A stretch of 64,000 bases of DNA from Acinetobacter lwoffii (GCF_029024105.1 NZ_CP118963.1:2046001-2110000); one strand, 5' to 3'; shown: positions 43,099 to 52,405, counted from the first letter of the stretch. Translations and numbers: made by a program. Notes: generated from the sequence alone by a model not told the origin.

Positions 43099-45060
43099 CT
43101 AGGCAGCCGCATAGGTAGCCATAGGTGTAAAGGTTTGCACAAATCTGCTTGCTGTACTCTTTGGTGTGACTTCAACTGCGCCAGTGGTATAGATAATGGT
43201 GCCTTGCACTTGACCGCGGCTATTCACCAGATTACCCATAGTTGCATTCACCGGCACATCTGTCAGAGTTACAGACCCTGTAATCCCATCACTGCTTTGA
43301 AGTGGAATTTTTAACTCAACACTATTTGGTTGAATTGCTGGTCCTGTACCAATGGTAAAGGTCAGCTTTTGATTTGCAGGCGTAACATCCATCTTGGTTT
43401 GTTCAAGTGAGGATCCATAGTTATAGATCACCGAAAAAATTGTGCCTTTCTGTGGCAGCTTGTTTGGAATAATCTTGCCGGTACCGGTTGCATAGTTAAT
43501 TTCACCTGTAGCATCACCAGTAAACTTACCCTGAGCATTGGATGTTGCCGTTTTGGCCTCACCTTCAAGCATCCAGTTAATGGTGATGCCCGGTAATACA
43601 CCCGGCCGACCTAAATCAAAATCAAAGGCAGCTTTTTCTACACTTAAATTTGATCGTACGAAGGTGATAATCGGTGTGCCCCAGTTCAGCAGGATCGGTG
43701 TATCCACATCAGGCAAAGCACCGGTAGTGAGTAACCATGATCCAGTTTCATAGTTGATCATGCCTGAACCAAAAGACGAACTTGAAGCTTTTAATTGGCC
43801 CGATCCATCATCTTTAAGTTCATAGAACTTGCCCTGTGACATATATGAAATCGAAAGTGCACCTGGGGCCGGAATCGGAATTAAAACTCCAGTCCAGTTG
43901 GTGCTCTGGTTATTCTGAGTCACTGGAATTGCATGGCTTTGGTAATACTGATTCGGTGCAGCGGCTGGCTTGAACGTAATACTCAAATTTGCAGTACCGG
44001 CTGGTGCTGCTGCAGTCCATTGGATTAAGCCGCGCTGATAATCAATCGTACCGACTTGCGTGCCTTGGGTATTCTTTAATAATCCACCCTGATCGGTAAT
44101 CTGCTGGCCTTGTAATGTGAAAGCTACACTTGATGGAATAACCGCAGAGCCGATATACAGGTTTTGGCTGACACCAATCACCATATTTGGATAATTAACA
44201 GTAATGGTGCCTTCATTGCCTGCGACCAGCACCACACTTTCACCGGCAGCGTTCACATCAATGATCGGGGTTTCAGTCTGGGCAGATGGGATGAGTTGAG
44301 CAAAGATACTTTTGGCATTTACCGTGAATTCACCCACATTGGCTTCAGAAGCCAACGCAGTCGATGAGTAATACAGACCAGTATCCGCAACAATGGTATC
44401 GCGGATGATGGTTTTGGATTTTTCACCGTTGTACCACTGACGCGCTGATAATCCGACAAAGTCAACCTCAAGAGCATCATTCAAGGAATACGTGGCAACC
44501 TTGTATTCAACATTTTTACCATTGATGACCATGATTGCAGTACGGGTTTCAACCTTGGTAATACGCACATACTGCTCACGCTCTAAGGCCTTACCTTCAT
44601 CACTAATCAGAACAATCGTGTCACCTACTGACGACTCAGTTTCTTGCGGAAACATGGCCACTTGCAGTGATGACATGCCCTGCCAATGGGTATCCAGTGG
44701 GGTGCCGGCAATCTGACCGCCTTTGGCTAAATAGTTTTCCACCCGGTTTTGAGCAGACTGGCGTTCATCCGTCCAGTTCTTGGTACTAAATAGCAGTGCT
44801 GATACGTTTGGATCCGCAGGCAGTTCAGATACAAAGACTGTTGCACCCATCAATAGATCAGTGTCTTCAGTCGTGACCGCTGGAAAGACCTTGCGCATGG
44901 ATACATCGCCCATAGTGCGATCCATCTCAGACACATCATTAAACAGGTTATTACTGATGCCATCCTGAACCACAACACCGGAATACTTACCACCGCCATC
45001 AGAGTTATCAGTCAAGCGTTCAGACTTGTAGATCACTAAATCCTTGGTTTCAATCGCCAT
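43099..45060 (-). CDS. Large beta-rich phage tail protein with repeated modules (653 aa)
   Basis: The 653-residue protein starts MAIETKDLVIYKSERLTDNS. From about residue 330 it contains four modules: QVGTIDYQRGLIQWT, SGMINYETGSWLLT, TGEINYATGTGKII and QGTIIYTTGAVEVT, separated by 70-90 residues of strand-rich sequence. The start overlaps the upstream 139-residue gene by 11 bases. It is likely a large distal-tail structural protein. The repeats link it to the 538-residue neighbour. Confidence 0.68.
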   Translation of the reverse strand: MAIETKDLVIYKSERLTDNSDGGGKYSGVVVQDGISNNLFNDVSEMDRTMGDVSMRKVFPAVTTEDTDLLMGATVFVSELPADPNVSALLFSTKNWTDERQSAQNRVENYLAKGGQIAGTPLDTHWQGMSSLQVAMFPQETESSVGDTIVLISDEGKALEREQYVRITKVETRTAIMVINGKNVEYKVATYSLNDALEVDFVGLSARQWYNGEKSKTIIRDTIVADTGLYYSSTALASEANVGEFTVNAKSIFAQLIPSAQTETPIIDVNAAGESVVLVAGNEGTITVNYPNMVIGVSQNLYIGSAVIPSSVAFTLQGQQITDQGGLLKNTQGTQVGTIDYQRGLIQWTAAAPAGTANLSITFKPAAAPNQYYQSHAIPVTQNNQSTNWTGVLIPIPAPGALSISYMSQGKFYELKDDGSGQLKASSSSFGSGMINYETGSWLLTTGALPDVDTPILLNWGTPIITFVRSNLSVEKAAFDFDLGRPGVLPGITINWMLEGEAKTATSNAQGKFTGDATGEINYATGTGKIIPNKLPQKGTIFSVIYNYGSSLEQTKMDVTPANQKLTFTIGTGPAIQPNSVELKIPLQSSDGITGSVTLTDVPVNATMGNLVNSRGQVQGTIIYTTGAVEVTPKSTASRFVQTFTPMATYAAA

Positions 45061-45469
45061 CGTTCAACTCCGTAAAGCGCAAGGTCACATTAAAATAATC
45101 ATCCAGTGATACTGCTGGAATTCCTTTCACCGGTGCGGCCTCTAAGGCCCCATCCTGGTGGTTAAATTTGACGGTGAATTGCCGGCTATCATGTGGTTGC
45201 TCAAACTGCAGTCTGAAATTTTCATCTTGCAGTTTTGACCACTCCAAAACAGTCCGCAGTTCACGCAACCTGATCCAACCCATCTGTGGATCTGCCGGTT
45301 GCAAGGTAATTGGTCGACCCGACTTCTTTTTGCCCTCCTGGATGACTAGAGAGCCATCCATGGCATAAGCCTGACTCTGCTCAATAGCCTTCCATGAGAA
45401 TTCATCAGGCCATAAAAAACCGTCCTCTAATGGGACGGTTTCGGATGTTGCTAAGCGAATGAGTTTCAT
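45050..45469 (-). CDS. Phage tail protein following tape measure
   Basis: The 139-residue protein with LEDGFLWPDEFSWKAIEQSQ, SGRPITLQPADPQMGWI and DDYFNVTLRFTEL lies directly after the tape-measure gene (4-base overlap). In siphophages this slot often holds the distal tail or tail-tip adaptor. No catalytic motif. Role inferred from place. Confidence 0.68.
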   Translation of the reverse strand: MKLIRLATSETVPLEDGFLWPDEFSWKAIEQSQAYAMDGSLVIQEGKKKSGRPITLQPADPQMGWIRLRELRTVLEWSKLQDENFRLQFEQPHDSRQFTVKFNHQDGALEAAPVKGIPAVSLDDYFNVTLRFTELNDGD

Positions 45470-48400
45470 GTTGATTTCGCTATACCTTTTAATTGGTTTA
45501 CCAGACTGGTCATCACATCCTTTTGGCTTGCATCGCCTGTAAGGGATAGGGTTTGACCTCCGAATTGAATGTTGTAATTCACACTATCACCACCCTTGCC
45601 ATAGTCTTTAGTTGATGGCACAGAAGGAATGGACGGCGCGTAGTCATTCAGGCTGCTGGAACCTGTAGAGGCTACATTAATAGATCGAAGCAATTCATTG
45701 ATCTTGTTAGTACCATGTTGCGTAGTAATTCCCTTAGCCGCTGCATCGTCATACATCTGTCTCATGAGCGTATCTAGACCACCTACACCGCTATTGCCAT
45801 AACTGGCCATCTTGGCATCACGATCCGCCTCCATGGCTTGTGACCAGATATTACCAGCAAGTTTTTTGGCATCTTTATCGTCATAACCTTGAGATTTCAG
45901 CATAGAGATAACATCATTCTTGTTATAAGAATCATAGTTATCCAAACTGCCAAGCGATTTGCTTTGCTGCTTCATGGCCTTATCAAATTCGCCTTTGGCC
46001 TTAGTCACTGCATCAGCCCAAGCTTCAGCAGATGTTTTGGCTTCCTCGCGTGCCACTTGACCGGCATGACGGAAGCCATCACCGATACCACGCGCAGAGT
46101 CTCTGACACGGTGATTCGCTTTTTCCCATTCATCCATGGATTTGACGGCGGCAACACCTGTGTCATCAATTTGAATCTCAAGATTTCGCCCTGCATTAGC
46201 GGCATTAGTTGCAGCAATGACACCAGCATCACCAGATGCAGCAGCAGACTGAGCAGCTTTTTCATAAGCCTTTTGAACACCTTCAGCAGTTGCCTTACCG
46301 CTATCCCGGATCGTGATGTAATCCATCAAAGCCTGTTGAGCTGAAAGCTTTAGGTTTTCCTTAGTCTCAATACCAAGACGCCTGAAAGCTTCTGTGACAG
46401 GGTCAATATCATCTGGTAGTCCTTGAGCCTGCATTTTGATAGCAATTAAGCCTTGCTCAACCTGAGATGTTGAAATCTGACCTTGAGTACCAAATTCCTG
46501 AAGCTTGGCTTTTGCATAGTCGATTTCAGCTTGGCTTTTCGCTGTTTCCAGCCATTTAAGCCAGGCCTGATATGTCACATCACCAGCTTGCTTACCCTCA
46601 ACGCCTAGCTCCTCAAGGCCATTTGTAAAGTTATCCAGCTGACCTTCTGTTTCTTTGAATTTTGAAGAAACTCGGTTGAGCGAGATATCTAAATCAATAC
46701 CAAGTGCAGCAGCAGCTTTACGGGCTTGGTCTGTCGCATTAACTTGACCATCTGTGGCGATAGCCGCATCTTGCATCGCTTTAACAACAACTTTACCAGT
46801 GCTATCGAATTCACCTTGTAAGCCCTGAGCAGCCAGCTGTGCATTCAAAACTTTCAACTGTGCCATGCCAGCAGCATCAGCTGACTGAATCATTGCATTT
46901 GCAACAATCTGTGCAGCCTGAATTTTAGCATCTGTGATTTTCTGACTTTCAGCCTGATATGCTTTTTCCTTGACATCTAATTCAGCTAGACCTTTTACGG
47001 CCTGATCAATTGCTGCCTGATTACCAGTCTTACGCGCCTCATAAAGTTGCTGCTCTAGTTGAACACGCTCATCACTGATAGCCATGTAATCAGCCTTATG
47101 CTTCTCCTCTTGAATCCTTAATTCATCCAGAGTTTTTCGGCTGTCAGTAATACGCTCCTCATTTGCTTCGTTTTCTGTTTGACGTATGTCCTTGATTGCC
47201 TCTTGAGTGGCAGACTTGCTTTCAAGTGCAAGCCTATTGGCTTCCCGTCCATTCTTTTCGGCCTGTCTGAACAGTGCATCTGAAGCGTTCTGAGCTTGAG
47301 TAGCAAGGTTGTCAAAACCCAGAAAATCCAATACCGCAGCATTTAATGAGTAAATACCACCAGCGATAAACTGAATACCTGCAAGTAGTAATTTAAGCCC
47401 AATATTTAGTCCTGTAGCAGCATCAGAAACAACACCCAGTGCAACCTTAAAGACATTGAACAGGGTGGTTAATCCACTAACCTCTTCCTTGCCACCCATA
47501 ATTGCGTTAAATAGCGGGGCGATTGCATCCAAGGTAGATGTGAAAGCACTCCAAGCGGTTTCAGCGATTCCAGCCATACTGGATATGACATTTTTAATCG
47601 TGTCGTAGACAGCAGATAAAGTACTTCTAATTGCCTCAATTGTAGATGGATCAATCTCAGATAATTTATCCTGAAACCACCCAACACCTTCAGCCACATC
47701 ATCAAAGAATACTTTTAAAATTCCAAGATTATCAGCGATGATTAACAGGGCATTCGCTACGGCGGCACTTGACCCATTAGCTTGATCCATCTCACCAATC
47801 AGGATTTGCCATTGTGTTGCTATTCTGGCTAAGGCATTGCCGATAGTGGTTGGGAACCTAGCATAATCAGCTTCAATTGCTGCTGATTGGTTTTGTAGGG
47901 CTTTAATAACTTTCTCGGCTGACAGTTCGCCGTTTTCAGCCATCTTGCGGAGTTCACCGGTAGTTACGCCAAGTGACTGGGCTAGTGCTTTAGAGATGCC
48001 AGGAGCCTGCTCCATGATGGAGTTAAATTCATCACCACGTAAAACGCCTGATTGCAGCGCCTGTGTCAGCTGAACAATTGCTGCTTCGCTTGCTTGAGCA
48101 GATCCGCCGCCGGTCTGAATAGCCATATTAATGGTTTTAACCAGATCCAGACTTTGCTGCTGGGTCATCCCCATCTGTTTGCCCACATCATTCACTTTCG
48201 TGAATAAGCCCGCAGTAGCATCAAGGCTTGAATTAGTCATCAATGCGACTTGGTGCACACCAGCCATTGCTTGCTGGAAGTTACCACCATCACTGGTTGC
48301 GATATTAATTCGAGCTGAAAGGTTGGTGTAAGAGTCTGCTGCCTGAGCAAGCTCTCGAAGCCCTAAACCAACGCCAATTGTAGCTAATGCCCCCACCAGT

Positions 48401-49761
48401 GCAGTTACAGCAAACTTAGCCCCATCCATGCCTTTAGAGAGGGTAGAAACTCCGGAATTTGCCTTTTGAGCAGCTGGCTCAACACCATTCAGTTCACTTT
48501 TAAGCTTTTCGATTTGCTGTTCGGTGATCTTGGTTACACGCTCTACTTCTTCAGCCGGCAATTTGCTATTAGCTTTAAAATCCTCCAGCTTCTTTGTAAG
48601 AGCTGCAATAGCATCATCTACTACTGTAGGCGGCTTGATACCTAGTGCATCATAAATCGCATGGCCAGCTTGCTTAGCACTACCGGATGCCTTATCTGTA
48701 CTGGTAGTGACATTCTGCATTGCAGTAGTGGCTTTTACATTAAATTCTGAAAAAGCTGATTTGGTTAGATCTACTGCTTGCTCGAGGCCTTTGACCTTGT
48801 CACCAGCTGCCTTAATCTCATTAAGTGTTACAGCTTCACTGCTTTTTTCTAATGCTGAAAATGCATTTCTTGCTGTCAGTAATTCACGCTCTAAGGCATT
48901 AATACTATTGGTGCCAATACTGCCAATACGCTCAATTTCTTTGGTGCTAAGACTTGCGCCGTCACCCATACTTTCAATTGCACGGGTAGCAGTCTGTGCT
49001 TCACCTACTACCCCGGTTAGATCTACGGCGCTAAAACGTTGTACCTGGTTAATAGCTGATTGAGTAGCACCATCCACGCCCTTCATGGCATTGATCGCTA
49101 CACCTTGATAATAATTGAAGGCACTGGAGGCTTCATTGATGGCGTCTTGAATACTCAGAACACGCTGTTTGGCAATTTCAATATCTTGCAGAGTACCATC
49201 AGTGCTTTGCAGTCGAACCAGTTCTGCCTGAGCAGCTTTAAGAGCTAAATTCAGCTCATTAAGGCCCTGTTCACCAGCACTCGACATTGCACGGAGTTCA
49301 CCAGCGCTGATAGTCGACTTATCGCCCAGAGATTCAATTTCTTTTGCAGCAGAGAAGAACTTATTACCCAGCATTTCTGCAAGTTGAACAGCATCACCAG
49401 GAATGGCACCACCGATTTCAAAGCCGGCCTTATTAGCCTTGTTAGCTGTGTCTTGAAGCTCATTACCTAAACCGTCAATCTTGCCAGCTGTCTGAACAGC
49501 TTGACCCTGCAGCTCGCCAGCAGCTTGAGATACCTCACCTAGCTTGCCTTTAGCCTGATCAGCCTTCTTTTGAAGATCATCAGGAACAATTTTACCAACC
49601 TCTTTTCCTGTTTCTACGGAGGCCGCTTTAAGTCCATCCGCTTCCTTTTTCAAAAGAGAAATGAATGACTCCCAATTATCTTTAGATGCTTTGGTGCCAG
49701 CATCAAAGCCCTTGGTGTCAGCATCCATGACTAATTTGAATGTTAAATTTTTACCAGACAT
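45466..49761 (-). CDS. Tape measure protein
   Basis: The 1431-residue protein is the longest in the prophage and sets tail length. It has long helical, Ala/Gln/Lys-rich N-terminal and C-terminal regions and a recognisable tape-measure domain around residues 480-660 (NLSARINIATSDGGNFQQAM, GVHQVALMTNSSLDATAGLF, LQSGVLRGDEFNSIMEQAPG, LGVTTGELRKMAENGELSAE). Hydrophobic helices follow (about 760-850), as expected for a membrane-penetrating tape. By the rule of about 0.15 nm per residue the tail would be near 210 nm (inference). Confidence 0.93.
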   Translation of the reverse strand: MSGKNLTFKLVMDADTKGFDAGTKASKDNWESFISLLKKEADGLKAASVETGKEVGKIVPDDLQKKADQAKGKLGEVSQAAGELQGQAVQTAGKIDGLGNELQDTANKANKAGFEIGGAIPGDAVQLAEMLGNKFFSAAKEIESLGDKSTISAGELRAMSSAGEQGLNELNLALKAAQAELVRLQSTDGTLQDIEIAKQRVLSIQDAINEASSAFNYYQGVAINAMKGVDGATQSAINQVQRFSAVDLTGVVGEAQTATRAIESMGDGASLSTKEIERIGSIGTNSINALERELLTARNAFSALEKSSEAVTLNEIKAAGDKVKGLEQAVDLTKSAFSEFNVKATTAMQNVTTSTDKASGSAKQAGHAIYDALGIKPPTVVDDAIAALTKKLEDFKANSKLPAEEVERVTKITEQQIEKLKSELNGVEPAAQKANSGVSTLSKGMDGAKFAVTALVGALATIGVGLGLRELAQAADSYTNLSARINIATSDGGNFQQAMAGVHQVALMTNSSLDATAGLFTKVNDVGKQMGMTQQQSLDLVKTINMAIQTGGGSAQASEAAIVQLTQALQSGVLRGDEFNSIMEQAPGISKALAQSLGVTTGELRKMAENGELSAEKVIKALQNQSAAIEADYARFPTTIGNALARIATQWQILIGEMDQANGSSAAVANALLIIADNLGILKVFFDDVAEGVGWFQDKLSEIDPSTIEAIRSTLSAVYDTIKNVISSMAGIAETAWSAFTSTLDAIAPLFNAIMGGKEEVSGLTTLFNVFKVALGVVSDAATGLNIGLKLLLAGIQFIAGGIYSLNAAVLDFLGFDNLATQAQNASDALFRQAEKNGREANRLALESKSATQEAIKDIRQTENEANEERITDSRKTLDELRIQEEKHKADYMAISDERVQLEQQLYEARKTGNQAAIDQAVKGLAELDVKEKAYQAESQKITDAKIQAAQIVANAMIQSADAAGMAQLKVLNAQLAAQGLQGEFDSTGKVVVKAMQDAAIATDGQVNATDQARKAAAALGIDLDISLNRVSSKFKETEGQLDNFTNGLEELGVEGKQAGDVTYQAWLKWLETAKSQAEIDYAKAKLQEFGTQGQISTSQVEQGLIAIKMQAQGLPDDIDPVTEAFRRLGIETKENLKLSAQQALMDYITIRDSGKATAEGVQKAYEKAAQSAAASGDAGVIAATNAANAGRNLEIQIDDTGVAAVKSMDEWEKANHRVRDSARGIGDGFRHAGQVAREEAKTSAEAWADAVTKAKGEFDKAMKQQSKSLGSLDNYDSYNKNDVISMLKSQGYDDKDAKKLAGNIWSQAMEADRDAKMASYGNSGVGGLDTLMRQMYDDAAAKGITTQHGTNKINELLRSINVASTGSSSLNDYAPSIPSVPSTKDYGKGGDSVNYNIQFGGQTLSLTGDASQKDVMTSLVNQLKGIAKST

Positions 49762-49786
49762 ACTGACCTCAAATTTTAGGCAATAA

Positions 49787-49838
49787 AAAACCCGCAGTGG
49801 CGGGTGAAATTAGGTATTAAAAAACCACCCGAAGGTGG
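49787..49838 (-). terminator. Two consecutive terminator-like hairpins
   Basis: CCCGC/GCGGG (49791-49804) and CCACC/GGTGG (49825-49838), each followed on the minus strand by a T-run, lie between the DUF4124-like gene and the tape measure gene. They should insulate that small gene from the tail genes. Confidence 0.75.
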
Positions 49839-49839
49839 C

Positions 49840-50232
49840 TTAGTTGGAAACTGAAGTTATCTTTCCATTTGTAAAGTGTAAGTACTTTGAGCCTGAATAT
49901 GGTGTTCTATATATCCACTGCTCAAATACATTATTTGTCGTAGTGGTTGTGTTGATCTTATCCGGATAACCCCACGTTGATTTTTCAGCTTCAGCTTTAG
50001 TCATTCCAACACGTGGCTCTTTTCGAGCAGCCCATTCCGCTTTCTCTTTTTCTGCTGTAGCCTGTTGCCCCTTGATCTTAGCTTGAGCTTGCTGAACTTG
50101 ATTATGCGACTCTTTTCCTGCACAAGGTTTCCCCTGATAGACCGTTTTTCCGTTTACAGTACAAGTGTAAACTTGAGAAGCGAAAGAGTTTTGAACTAAG
50201 AGACCCAGTATAATACCTATAAAATAATTCAT
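49840..50232 (-). CDS. Secreted DUF4124-like protein in the prophage (cargo candidate)
   Basis: The 130-residue protein has a signal peptide (MNYFIGIILGLLVQNSFAS), then the DUF4124-type start QVYTCTVNGKTVYQGKPCAG with two Cys, a charged helix (AKIKGQQATAEKEKAEWAAR) and the repeat-like VGMTKAEAEKSTWGYPDKIN. It is periplasmic and not a typical virion part. Flanking hairpins suggest separate expression. It may be expressed in lysogens. Function unknown. Confidence 0.7.
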   Translation of the reverse strand: MNYFIGIILGLLVQNSFASQVYTCTVNGKTVYQGKPCAGKESHNQVQQAQAKIKGQQATAEKEKAEWAARKEPRVGMTKAEAEKSTWGYPDKINTTTTTNNVFEQWIYRTPYSGSKYLHFTNGKITSVSN

Positions 50233-50244
50233 CTGTTGCCTCGC

Positions 50245-50526
50245 TTAAAGATTACGCCAAAGAATTTTCACAATTCTATCTCGACATAAAATGACGGTAT
50301 ATTCCTGTAAATCTACCTGTTTTACATATTCGGTAGCTGCACAGTAAAGTCGCCCATCTTCTAGAACGTAAAATCTTGGTTTACTTACTTCAAGTTTATC
50401 CTTAAGCGCCTGATGGCTATCCCCGATCTTTACTAGATCCCCAGATGGTGTACGGATGCTAGTGGTTGTTTTATCTGCATACGCGAACCCCGACACCAAA
50501 CATAAAGCTAATAATAATTTTTTCAC
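50245..50526 (-). CDS. Small secreted protein (cargo candidate)
   Basis: The 93-residue protein starts at GTG 50526, preceded by AGGGGG. A signal peptide (KKLLLALCLVSGFAYA) is followed by a short domain with IRTPSGDLVKIGDSHQALKD and two Cys (RLYCAATE, VILCRDRIV). The GDS pattern recalls small DUF2845-type exported proteins, with low certainty. It lies 12 bases upstream of the DUF4124-like gene and is probably co-transcribed. Confidence 0.65.
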   Translation of the reverse strand: MKKLLLALCLVSGFAYADKTTTSIRTPSGDLVKIGDSHQALKDKLEVSKPRFYVLEDGRLYCAATEYVKQVDLQEYTVILCRDRIVKILWRNL

Positions 50527-50578
50527 ACTAACCCCCTAAATAGTTATTTACGCATCATAACTTTAGGGTGCTACTTGA

Positions 50579-51139
50579 TCAATCAGAAACCATTTCTTTC
50601 TTGAATGATTCAAAGCCTTTTTTATCGGATTGAGCTACACGTCCAGCAATAGCGTTATTGAAGATCCGCTGCTTATACAGCTTATTTGCTGCTTTGATAT
50701 AGCCTTGAAATGCACCGTAGGTCATTTGCATGATCTCGCTATGCTGATGGCCCATTGATACCAGAAACTGGAATGAATCAAACCAGGTAGAGTCATCTTT
50801 CTTTTTGATCCCACGCTTTGGCTTTTCATATTTAAAGTAAGCCTGATTGACCAAGAGTATTGCTTTCAATAAGCCCTTAAACCCCTGTTCATCTACGGCG
50901 AACTTTACCAGTGATTCTTGGTTTAAATCTGTCACACATGCCATTGTTGAAATGACTTGTACAGCATGGGCTTTGAGTAGATCTGTCAAAATCTCATCTG
51001 AATGATTCTGGTCTTTGATAAAGTTCTTTAATACTTCAGCATGCATTGCCCAGGTGTCAAAGTCTTTCATCTGGATCTGACGCACTTCAATGTCATTAAC
51101 TTTGATACTGCGATTCGTTGCTAGGAAAAAATCATTCAT
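50579..51139 (-). CDS. Tail assembly chaperone-like protein
   Basis: The 186-residue mostly helical protein opens FFLATNRSIKVNDIEVRQIQ and has the late segment MGHQHSEIMQMTYGAFQGYI, a pattern seen in phage tail-assembly proteins encoded between tail tube and tape measure. In lambda this place holds G/GT, made by frameshifting. I do not see a second overlapping frame here, so the frameshift may be absent, with the cargo genes inserted instead. Confidence 0.65.
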   Translation of the reverse strand: MNDFFLATNRSIKVNDIEVRQIQMKDFDTWAMHAEVLKNFIKDQNHSDEILTDLLKAHAVQVISTMACVTDLNQESLVKFAVDEQGFKGLLKAILLVNQAYFKYEKPKRGIKKKDDSTWFDSFQFLVSMGHQHSEIMQMTYGAFQGYIKAANKLYKQRIFNNAIAGRVAQSDKKGFESFKKEMVSD

Positions 51140-51171
51140 GACGGGTCTCGAGTTAAAGTTTAGGCATTAAA

Positions 51172-51191
51172 AAAGCACCTTCGGGTGCTTT
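51172..51191. terminator. Hairpin upstream of the chaperone-like gene
   Basis: AGCACC (51174-51179), TTCG loop, GGTGCT (51184-51189). T-runs on the minus strand follow. It may stop transcription arriving from the cargo region. Confidence 0.7.
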
Positions 51192-51414
51192 CTATTAAAG
51201 ATTTAGTCTAGGACTCGTCTATGTTGTGAAAATTACTAACATTTCGTTAATCAAATCTACAAAATAATTTCATCAGAAAAGCATTCTTACGCAAAACTAG
51301 ATCCTTCTAACTCTAGCCTTGAATATCTTACATATCCCGACATAGCTGCTACATCCACGATTTAAATCATTCTCTACACTGAAATTAAGTCTTAGAAACG
51401 TAGAGGAAATTCAA

Positions 51415-51585
51415 ATGAAAAAGTATTCGAAAATTCTAATCTTAGGTTTAATGGGATTTACTGGTACCGTAGCTATCGCAGCTGACTCGATTCCAATAGA
51501 AGCCACTGCTGCAGCTGAAGCACAACAGGTTGCTTTAGAATATGCAGATGGTAAGGACCAAAAATCCGAGTCATCTGGTGAATAA
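51415..51585 (+). CDS. Small secreted protein on the opposite strand (cargo candidate)
   Basis: The 56-residue protein has a GAGGAA site 6 bases before the ATG, a signal peptide (MKKYSKILILGLMGFTGTVA, cleavage near AIAA), and an Ala/Glu-rich short mature part ending KSESSGE. It is the only plus-strand gene inside the late region, so it must have its own promoter and cannot be part of the late transcript. This is the classical arrangement of a lysogenic moron. A bidirectional terminator follows. No family recognised. Confidence 0.7.
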   Translation: MKKYSKILILGLMGFTGTVAIAADSIPIEATAAAEAQQVALEYADGKDQKSESSGE

Positions 51586-51589
51586 AAGA

Positions 51590-51614
51590 AAGCCCTTAAT
51601 TAAAGGGCTTTTTA
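51590..51614. terminator. Bidirectional terminator between convergent cargo genes
   Basis: AAGCCCTT (51590-51597) pairs with AAGGGCTT (51603-51610), with A-rich and T-rich flanks. Confidence 0.85.
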
Positions 51615-51615
51615 A

Positions 51616-51954
51616 TTACTTCCAGCTTGGCGTACAAGCACTCTTCCATGACAACTCAAATTGCTTTTGATCCGTCTGATTTTCTACAAGCACTATATTT
51701 TTTTCAATCACAACAAAGCGTTGGAAAGCAGTGTATTTGTTATCTTTGTCCCTATAGCTTACCTCTCCACACTCTCCTATTTGATTGCGGAACTTAGCTG
51801 AATCAGGATTGGGAATGAATTCTTTTGTAGCTTCTTTTGCAAATTCAAGCTGTTCCTTTTTGCTTGTTTCTAAATCAAGATGCTGACCACTAGATTCCTT
51901 GTGTCCACACCCAGCTAAAATCACAATAAAAAAGAATAAGCTTAAATTTTTCAT
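51616..51954 (-). CDS. Prophage-encoded lipoprotein (cargo candidate)
   Basis: The protein has 112 residues from the ATG at 51954, with GGGGAT upstream. The signal sequence NLSLFFFIVILAGC ends in a lipobox Cys. The mature part has a Glu/Lys-rich helix and a domain with FIPNPDSAKFRNQIGECGEV and ending SWKSACTPSW, where two Cys may pair. The PDSAKFRN pattern is found in several small bacterial exported proteins. As a lipoprotein not linked to lysis genes, it may alter the lysogen's envelope, for instance by excluding other phages (inference). Confidence 0.72.
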   Translation of the reverse strand: MKNLSLFFFIVILAGCGHKESSGQHLDLETSKKEQLEFAKEATKEFIPNPDSAKFRNQIGECGEVSYRDKDNKYTAFQRFVVIEKNIVLVENQTDQKQFELSWKSACTPSWK

Positions 51955-52105
51955 AATATCCCCATGTATTAAGGGCGACACTTTACATTAATTTTCAATC
52001 TTATCTAAAGCCTAGGGAGAGTGGATTTGTAAAGTTATGTTTTACTATTTTAAGTCTTTTTAAAATTGACCCTATATATCCAGGTGAAACTTCCACTTAT
52101 CAAAA

Positions 52106-52124
52106 AACCGCCCCAAAGGCGGTT
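52106..52124 (-). terminator. Hairpin terminator after the tiny frame
   Basis: AACCGCC (52106-52112) pairs with GGCGGTT (52118-52124). On the minus strand TTTTTTG follows. Confidence 0.7.
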
Positions 52125-52138
52125 CTTAGCTTACTAAC

Positions 52139-52216
52139 TTACTGACATACAAGATAAATAAAAGTAGAAATAATTATTACGGCTAGGATGGAGACAAATA
52201 TTTCTATTTTAGTCAT
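52139..52216 (-). CDS. Possible 25-residue single-span membrane peptide
   Basis: The frame encodes a short charged start (MTKIE) and then almost only membrane-helix residues (IFVSILAVIIISTFIYLV), ending CQ. A terminator hairpin follows 15 bases later. No clear ribosome site is present, so this is a weak call. It resembles small toxin-like or phage membrane peptides in shape only. Confidence 0.3.
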   Translation of the reverse strand: MTKIEIFVSILAVIIISTFIYLVCQ

Positions 52217-52357
52217 AGCAGTTTTATTCTTAACATGAACTGAATATCTTTTATATCCCCATCAGATGAAAATTAGAATAACAAAAGATTACATAATCTT
52301 TATTTTTTACTATTTATTAAGTTTCATCTTAAATGTTTTAAGACTTATTACTATAAG

Positions 52358-52405
52358 GCAGGCACAAAAAAAGACGCATAGCGCCGCGGAGTTCTTTGTG
52401 CCTGC
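52358..52405. repeat. Long inverted repeat after the tail-tube gene
   Basis: GCAGGCACAAA (52358-52368) is perfectly complementary to TTTGTGCCTGC (52395-52405) with 26 bases between. Inside, on the minus strand, a smaller GC-rich structure is followed by seven Ts. It lies 17 bases past the tail-tube stop and is likely a terminator or RNA-processing structure. Confidence 0.75.

Noticed and set aside
45889..46344. 151-residue plus-strand frame
   Set aside because: It lies wholly antisense to the tape measure gene and has no family pattern or ribosome site.
48707..49063. 118-residue plus-strand frame
   Set aside because: Antisense to the helical part of the tape measure gene; Ser/Ala/Leu-rich composition is expected from such antisense.
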